NCBI RefSeq assembly: GCF_914767665.1
Contig: NC_059502.1
Coordinates: 15,190,001 to 15,254,000, forward strand
Reading direction: 5' to 3'
Length of the DNA stretch: 64,000 bases
From: Harmonia axyridis
Taxonomy: Eukaryota; Arthropoda; Insecta; Coleoptera; Coccinellidae
Shown piece by piece: positions 59,963 to 64,000 of this stretch; positions within the stretch are counted from its first letter, which is position 1; every line of letters begins with the position of its first letter. Position numbers and translations under genes: made by a program. Below the pieces are notes generated by a model. It did not search any database. It worked only from the letters and a program-made list of their open reading frames with translations, and was not told the DNA's origin.

Positions 59963-60459
59963 CCTATGATGCGAGGAAGATAGAAGAGTGGATCAGCTAG
60001 GTTGAATTGCCGAAACTCAGACCATCGGCCATTGAATGCTTGGACAGGAAGAGGATCTAGGTGGCCGTCAAGAACGTAGGCTTTAATGATTAGATTTGGG
60101 GGATCCCCTTGGTGACAGAGTGTGACGTATGCGTACCCTTGGATGCGAAACTGATCCGCGTTACTCAAGGTGCGAAGTTGAATAGCTTCGGGGTGAATGC
60201 GCAGACGAAGCTTGGTGGCCCAATCTCGGGTGATGAGGGTGTGTTGGCAACCTGAATCAAGAAGAGCACGGCCAAAAACGACATTCCGCCGGTTGTCTAG
60301 ACGGATCCAGGCGGTAGGCATAAGGTAGTCCGGATTACTTGTCTGACGCAAGGCAGAACGCGCAGATGAAAGTAGATGACAAGGAGAGAACAGACGAGAC
60401 GTCGTGGACGGATGTTGGACCGACGGGGTGAGTCGGCCGCAAACTGACCACACTCGTAG
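59959..60459 (-). CDS. BEL/Pao aspartic protease (DUF1758-like), in frame with gag after a leaky stop
   Basis: Begins immediately after the gag TGA and has no ATG near its start. ALLDSGCQHTLI holds the catalytic DSG (residue 66 counted from the GTG at 60,453), and GYAYVTL with NLIIKAYVLD follows as in retropepsin folds of BEL elements. It cleaves the gag-pol polyprotein. The frame ends in TGA at 59,959-59,961, right at the expected LIG-SDVLPH block. One base fewer or more would join it to the next ORF, so a single-base change or a frameshift separates it from RT. Confidence 0.9.
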   Translation of the reverse strand, partial: LRVWSVCGRLTPSVQHPSTTSRLFSPCHLLSSARSALRQTSNPDYLMPTAWIRLDNRRNVVFGRALLDSGCQHTLITRDWATKLRLRIHPEAIQLRTLSNADQFRIQGYAYVTLCHQGDPPNLIIKAYVLDGHLDPLPVQAFNGRWSEFRQFNLADPLFYLPRIIG

Positions 60460-60465
60460 TCATTC
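60460..60465 (-). promoter_or_regulatory. Gag stop codon in readthrough context
   Basis: The gag stop TGA at 60,460-60,462 is followed in frame by CTA (60,457-60,459). UGA-CUA is the most efficient known eukaryotic readthrough context. The protease frame is open from this point. Confidence 0.75.
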
Positions 60466-61938
60466 CGAACCATGGCCAGACGATGCTGAACCTGCCCCCC
60501 TAGAAAACGTGCGCGACATGCCGAGATTCATTAATCGACCTCTTACTCCAGCTCGAGAGATAGGAGTACGAGCTGACTGCTCTGAAGAAATAGGTGGAGA
60601 GGGGGATAGGTCTGTCAATGGCTCCTCCGTGCGGAAAACAGAAGGTGGAGAGGGGAGTTGGTCTGTCGACTGCTCCCTCGTGTGGGAAACGGAAGACGAC
60701 GTAGTGGCAGTAGAGGCCATGTGAAGGATTGTATGGTGACGTGCTCCGCACGTGTGGCAGCACTGACTTGACCCGCAGTCAGCAGTGGAGTGGAACGACG
60801 ACATGCAATTTCTGCACAATCGTTGCTCAGTCACGAAAGCTCTTCGCTTATGAATAGTCATGGCCTTGAATTCACGACACTGGCGAATGGAGTGATTTGC
60901 AGAGCAGAAAACACACGTATGCGATGAAGATGAGCGCGAACCAGTGTATGCCGGACGGCGATAGGACTGGCCAGAGGATGAAGGCACAGCCGATGGAGAA
61001 ACAGAAGCTGAGGCTACCGGTGATGGTGGTCTTGACGACCTCTTCGGCACAGACGAACGGGATGAAGTGATGGAAGTGCTTTCTAACACTCGCAGCTGTC
61101 GATTGGTGAATTCGAGCAGCTGCGAGAGATTGGGAAAGTCATCCGAGGATAACTGCCCCTCGAACAACTGACGAGATGGTACGTCGAGGTTGCGCAAAGC
61201 CAGAGAAAACAGAAGATAGTCCGCCAAATCTGGTATGGGCAGCGCCTTGATGGCATTGATCGCGTTTTGATGCGTGGTGGCGAACTGTTTCAGCTGGGAC
61301 AAGGAAGAAACAGACGCAGGCCGTGAATCCAGTATCTGGCTCACATACAGGTCAGCAAGCCGACGAGGATTTTGATAACGGGAGGACAGGGCTTGATAGG
61401 CGAGAGCGTAATTCAAAGAATTCATCTCGAAGCCGGAGATGACAGAAGCCGCCTCACCAGCAAGAGAAGATGCTAGAAGATGGAACTTCTGGACTGGCGC
61501 CAGGGAGCCATTTTGATGCACTAGGGCATCAAATAGCGCGATGAAGCCTGGCCATTCCTCGATGTTTCCATGAAAAGAAGGCAATTCGACACGAGGAATG
61601 GGGAGATCAACAGAGGAAGGCTTCGCAGCCAAAGGAGATGCAGTCAGATTGCTATGGGCAGCACGGACATGCAGGCAAATCTCAAAAAAGGCAGAAAACT
61701 TTGAGGGTGCCTCGTCCTGTTCTTCCTCTAACTGAGAGTTTAGCTTTACGATCAACTCGTCAGCCTCTTTGAAGGTCTTCTCTACCTTAAACAACTCGGC
61801 CAAGCACATGTTGGCAACATCTGCTTCGGTGGTCAAACCTTTGATTAGTTTGAGTAGAGTGGAAGCCGCTGCGAATGCATTTTCGCGCTTGACAACCGCC
61901 TCAGAGATAGAGGCCTTCAATTTATCAATCGACGGCAT
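60460..61938 (-). CDS. gag: BEL/Pao Gag
   Basis: 492 codons from an ATG. Residues 1-75 include an N-terminal helical part rich in Lys, Glu and Ala. The capsid-like region (DUF1759 type) spans about 112-290, with PIPRVELPSFHG and WPGFIALFDALVH near 114-141, LLASSLAGEAASVI near 154 and YQALSSRYQNPR near 181. Three Cys/His clusters follow: C342, C345, H349, C354; C375, C378, H383, C388; and C393/C394, C397, H402, H406, which would bind the RNA genome. The Ser/Pro/Thr-rich tail ends in GSE at the TGA. It forms the particle; protease would come from readthrough. Confidence 0.95.
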   Translation of the reverse strand: MPSIDKLKASISEAVVKRENAFAAASTLLKLIKGLTTEADVANMCLAELFKVEKTFKEADELIVKLNSQLEEEQDEAPSKFSAFFEICLHVRAAHSNLTASPLAAKPSSVDLPIPRVELPSFHGNIEEWPGFIALFDALVHQNGSLAPVQKFHLLASSLAGEAASVISGFEMNSLNYALAYQALSSRYQNPRRLADLYVSQILDSRPASVSSLSQLKQFATTHQNAINAIKALPIPDLADYLLFSLALRNLDVPSRQLFEGQLSSDDFPNLSQLLEFTNRQLRVLESTSITSSRSSVPKRSSRPPSPVASASVSPSAVPSSSGQSYRRPAYTGSRSSSSHTCVFCSANHSIRQCREFKAMTIHKRRAFVTEQRLCRNCMSSFHSTADCGSSQCCHTCGARHHTILHMASTATTSSSVSHTREQSTDQLPSPPSVFRTEEPLTDLSPSPPISSEQSARTPISRAGVRGRLMNLGMSRTFSRGAGSASSGHGSE

Positions 61939-62177
61939 TTTAACTTTCGAACGACCCCGGTATAAAGAAATAAATTGATTCGGAATTTATAGTTCGAAAA
62001 GTGAACAGACGATGCTTATCTTGCCAAAGGAGATAATAAACAGATGACGCGCGATAAGCCGTTCAATTAATTTTCCACTTGATTTATTGAAAAGAAAATT
62101 AAACGGCGAATTTAAACGAATAATCAGATGAAAGGAAATTGAAATTAGACTGAAATTATGGAATTAATTTGAATAAT

Positions 62178-62195
62178 TCCCGGGTTTCGGCACCA
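62178..62195 (-). other. BEL primer binding site
   Basis: Minus strand TGGTGCCGAAACCCGGGA, one base inside the 5' LTR. Its complement ends in CCA as a tRNA 3' end should. I do not assign the tRNA isotype. Confidence 0.8.
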
Positions 62196-62196
62196 A

Positions 62197-62691
62197 TAAA
62201 TGATCGCAAACTACTGCAACCAATTTCAGATGACAATAACTATTGAGAGATTAAGCAACTTGAAAGAATTTGTGTGCACTTACCTCGTGAGTTAAGAGAG
62301 ATGATGTCTGGGAATTTACCCCCTAATCTGGTGGCAGAAGATGGTCAGGTGGATGGGTAAAAGGGATGATTAACCTCTTCTGCACCGGCTTCGTGGTTAT
62401 CACTCAAGTTGAGTAACACACAATTAACTCGAAATTGCTCAATCAGTTTTTAACAGAAGAAATTGAAAATGTAGAAAGATGATTAGATGAATTTAAAGTA
62501 ATCAAATAACTTAACTTTTGATGAAATTTAGAATAGGTAGATAAGCACAGTTTGACACTTGAGAAAAATTAAAATTATCAATTATGACGATGTTTGTTTA
62601 CCGACCGGGATTACCGACCGGGTTTTTACCGACCGGGTAATACCGCGGCCGCAGGTGGCGCCAACAAACAACAAATTTTCACGACGTAACA
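62197..62691 (-). repeat. BEL 5' LTR (495 bp)
   Basis: Same sequence by eye as 55,646-56,140, including the three 'taccgaccggg' words (62,594-62,636 on plus). It supplies the promoter for the element RNA; no TATA box was identified with confidence. Confidence 0.93.
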
Positions 62692-62830
62692 CCCCCATAA
62701 AAATCGCTGATTTGTAAGAAGAAACATCTCTAAGTTCATTTCGAACTGAGCAGCCACGTGGTGGTGTTCCCTCTCAAATGTAAATATTTAACCCAATTGC
62801 ATTTTTCCACATTTCGTCCATTTAATATTT
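62692..62830 (+). repeat. BEL right target duplication (CCCCC) and right half of repeat F
   Basis: CCCCC at 62,692-62,696, then 'ataaaaatcgctgatttgta' and 'gagcagccacgtggtggtgt', which continue the repeat F copy interrupted at 55,640. Confidence 0.8.
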
Positions 62831-62939
62831 CCTCATGTATAAATAATTAAAAAGGAAGTCTAACTCAAACATTATCACTGACAAACGTGTGGTGTTTGTG
62901 TATTTAATTCAGATGAATAAAAATGGAAATGAGAAAAAC

Positions 62940-63070
62940 ACTAGTCGGCTTATGCCCATTAACGAACTTAACCGCGGCATTCGAGATACGAACCTACCTT
63001 AAAAATTCAAGTTTTTAGGTATTTCCGTTATACCTAGAGCTACGTTTATGGCCGACCGGAGAGGAGAATT
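62940..63070 (+). repeat. Dispersed repeat G, copy 2
   Basis: Shares 'gaacttaaccgcggcattcg' and the following 'caagttt' block with 9,850-10,020. No known class. Confidence 0.5.
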
Positions 63071-63319
63071 TTTTGATTGGGCCAAAAATACATCGTCAAT
63101 GAATCAAAACTTAAATTTGAGAACATTCCCGGCAAAATTTGAAAATCGACGAATTTATAGAGTGGTCTGTTAGAGGAACTAGCTCTCAAAAAGTAGAAGG
63201 TTTTTCACTAAGAACTTTCATTTTTAATATTCCGTTATCTGAGCAGCTGTCATATTTTCAAAATTGAAAAGTAATAATCACATCTATACTAAAACTGGAC
63301 GATATACGCTTCAGTTACC

Positions 63320-63790
63320 TTTCCACCTTTCCAGCCGACAATAGCGAAACTGATTGAAAACTTTGAAATGCTAGGAAAAATTAATGATGAGAAGAATCGA
63401 AACCATGTGCGTCACTCAATAACAATTAAGAATATTGATGCTGTAGCCCGCAGTGTTGACGAAAACCAAGGTGAGGCTAATGCAAATGTTACAGTTAATG
63501 GATTGCATTACCGAGATATGATAAATTTTGTATGTTCGCAATTGGAATATATTGATGTGAATGACTTCTATTTTCAACAAAAAATACCTCACAAGCAACG
63601 AAACAATCGTAATTTTACAAGAAAAGTTTTCTAGCATTATTCCTCAGGGAGGTAATCACAATTGGCCACCAAGATTTTGAGATTCAACTCCTTTAAACAA
63701 TTTTCTCTGGGGCCTTTTGGAAGATAAGTTATATGAAAATGCCCAAAATCGTCATTTGGCTGATTTCGTTTTTCATCATTAATGGCGTAC
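63320..63790 (+). pseudogene. DD41D-type transposase relic, internally deleted
   Basis: An 88-codon frame combines two distant parts of the protein. The first is VRHSITIKNIDAVARSVDEN (the linker after the HTH, in related proteins TPENIEAVRQSV-like). The second is GEANANVTVNGLHYRDMI with IDVNDFYFQQ. The stretch with the first catalytic Asp is missing. In another frame the gene continues: TSNETIVILQEKFSS, GGNHNWPPRF, a stop, and STPLNNFLWGLLEDKLYENA. The third catalytic Asp is Asn. It is a second, different member of the group seen at 7.7 and 53.9 kb. Confidence 0.78.
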
Positions 63791-64000
63791 CTTTCTCTAC
63801 ACAATGAAATAAATATTCATTGATTTCTCTTTGAATACACTTCATTTTCACATCAAAATGAAACCTCTAATTGAAAAAACCTTCAAAAATTAGACTATTA
63901 CCAACAACAATCACGTGTAGCTTTATCCCAGAATAATCGTCATACGGAAAATAAAGCGTATCTATTCGACTCTATTCGACGAATGCTATACAAACAATGG
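63791..64000. other. Non-coding end of window
   Basis: Nothing recognised. Confidence 0.4.

Larger units (their letters stand above)
55646..62691 (-). mobile_element. Complete BEL/Pao LTR retrotransposon (7,046 bp)
   Basis: Order on the minus strand: 5' LTR (62,197-62,691), primer binding site, gag, protease, RT, RNase H, integrase, 3' LTR (55,646-56,140). The two LTRs are the same length and I found no difference on reading them, so insertion was very recent. There is no env gene. The coding chain is split by a readthrough-type TGA, one frame change and another TGA, described under the individual parts. Confidence 0.95.

Overview
The window looks like a transposon-dense, gene-free stretch of an insect genome. 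The sequence is AT-rich and non-coding between elements, and it carries mariner transposons of several subfamilies, a BEL/Pao LTR retrotransposon, a Penelope-like element with a GIY-YIG domain, hAT and non-LTR relics, and many MITEs. This mix is typical of insects. A beetle would fit, but I cannot prove the order. I see no convincing host exon, tRNA or rRNA gene.

Layout. 1-9 kb: a broken mariner (2.65-3.72 kb), a 270-bp repeat carrying a complete type III hammerhead ribozyme fold (6.57-6.64 kb), and an internally deleted DD41D transposon (7.69-8.59 kb). 9-29 kb: a hAT-like MITE with a perfect 8-bp target duplication, a foldback element, three more mariner relics, a fragment of a non-LTR reverse transcriptase, two long-armed foldback MITEs (19.2 and 26.4 kb), the second hammerhead repeat (25.1 kb), and an inverted pair of tRNA-Lys-type primer binding sites (28.5 kb). 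29-46 kb: an AT-rich degenerate repeat field split by a MITE, a nearly intact Mos1-like mariner nested in a hAT-like MITE (32.5-34.3 kb), an 84-bp perfect palindrome, a 5'-truncated Penelope-like element with its own type I hammerhead-like motif (39.5-40.7 kb), the third hammerhead repeat (42.6 kb), and a local triplication (43.6-45.2 kb). 46-55 kb: another mariner relic, a hAT relic, a third copy of the hAT-like MITE (an empty site for the nested mariner), an internally deleted sister of the Mos1-like mariner, and an old DD41D-type relic. 55-64 kb: a complete, very young BEL/Pao element (55,646-62,691, minus strand) with apparently identical LTRs and a CCCCC target duplication, then a last DD41D-type relic.

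How the parts work together. BEL/Pao: gag, protease, RT, RNase H and integrase lie in the usual order. Gag and protease are in the same frame, separated only by TGA followed by CTA, the classical leaky-stop context, so stop-codon readthrough is the likely way protease is made. A one-base frame change and a second in-frame TGA then interrupt pol. Mariner: one full-length copy (frameshifted) and one deleted copy share the same terminal repeats. MITEs: several depend on transposases not encoded here.

The most interesting signal is the dispersed short element with a hammerhead ribozyme. All catalytic core positions and three helices are present in one copy, and stem I shows a compensatory base-pair change between copies. 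No computation was run: alignments, identities and folds were read by eye.
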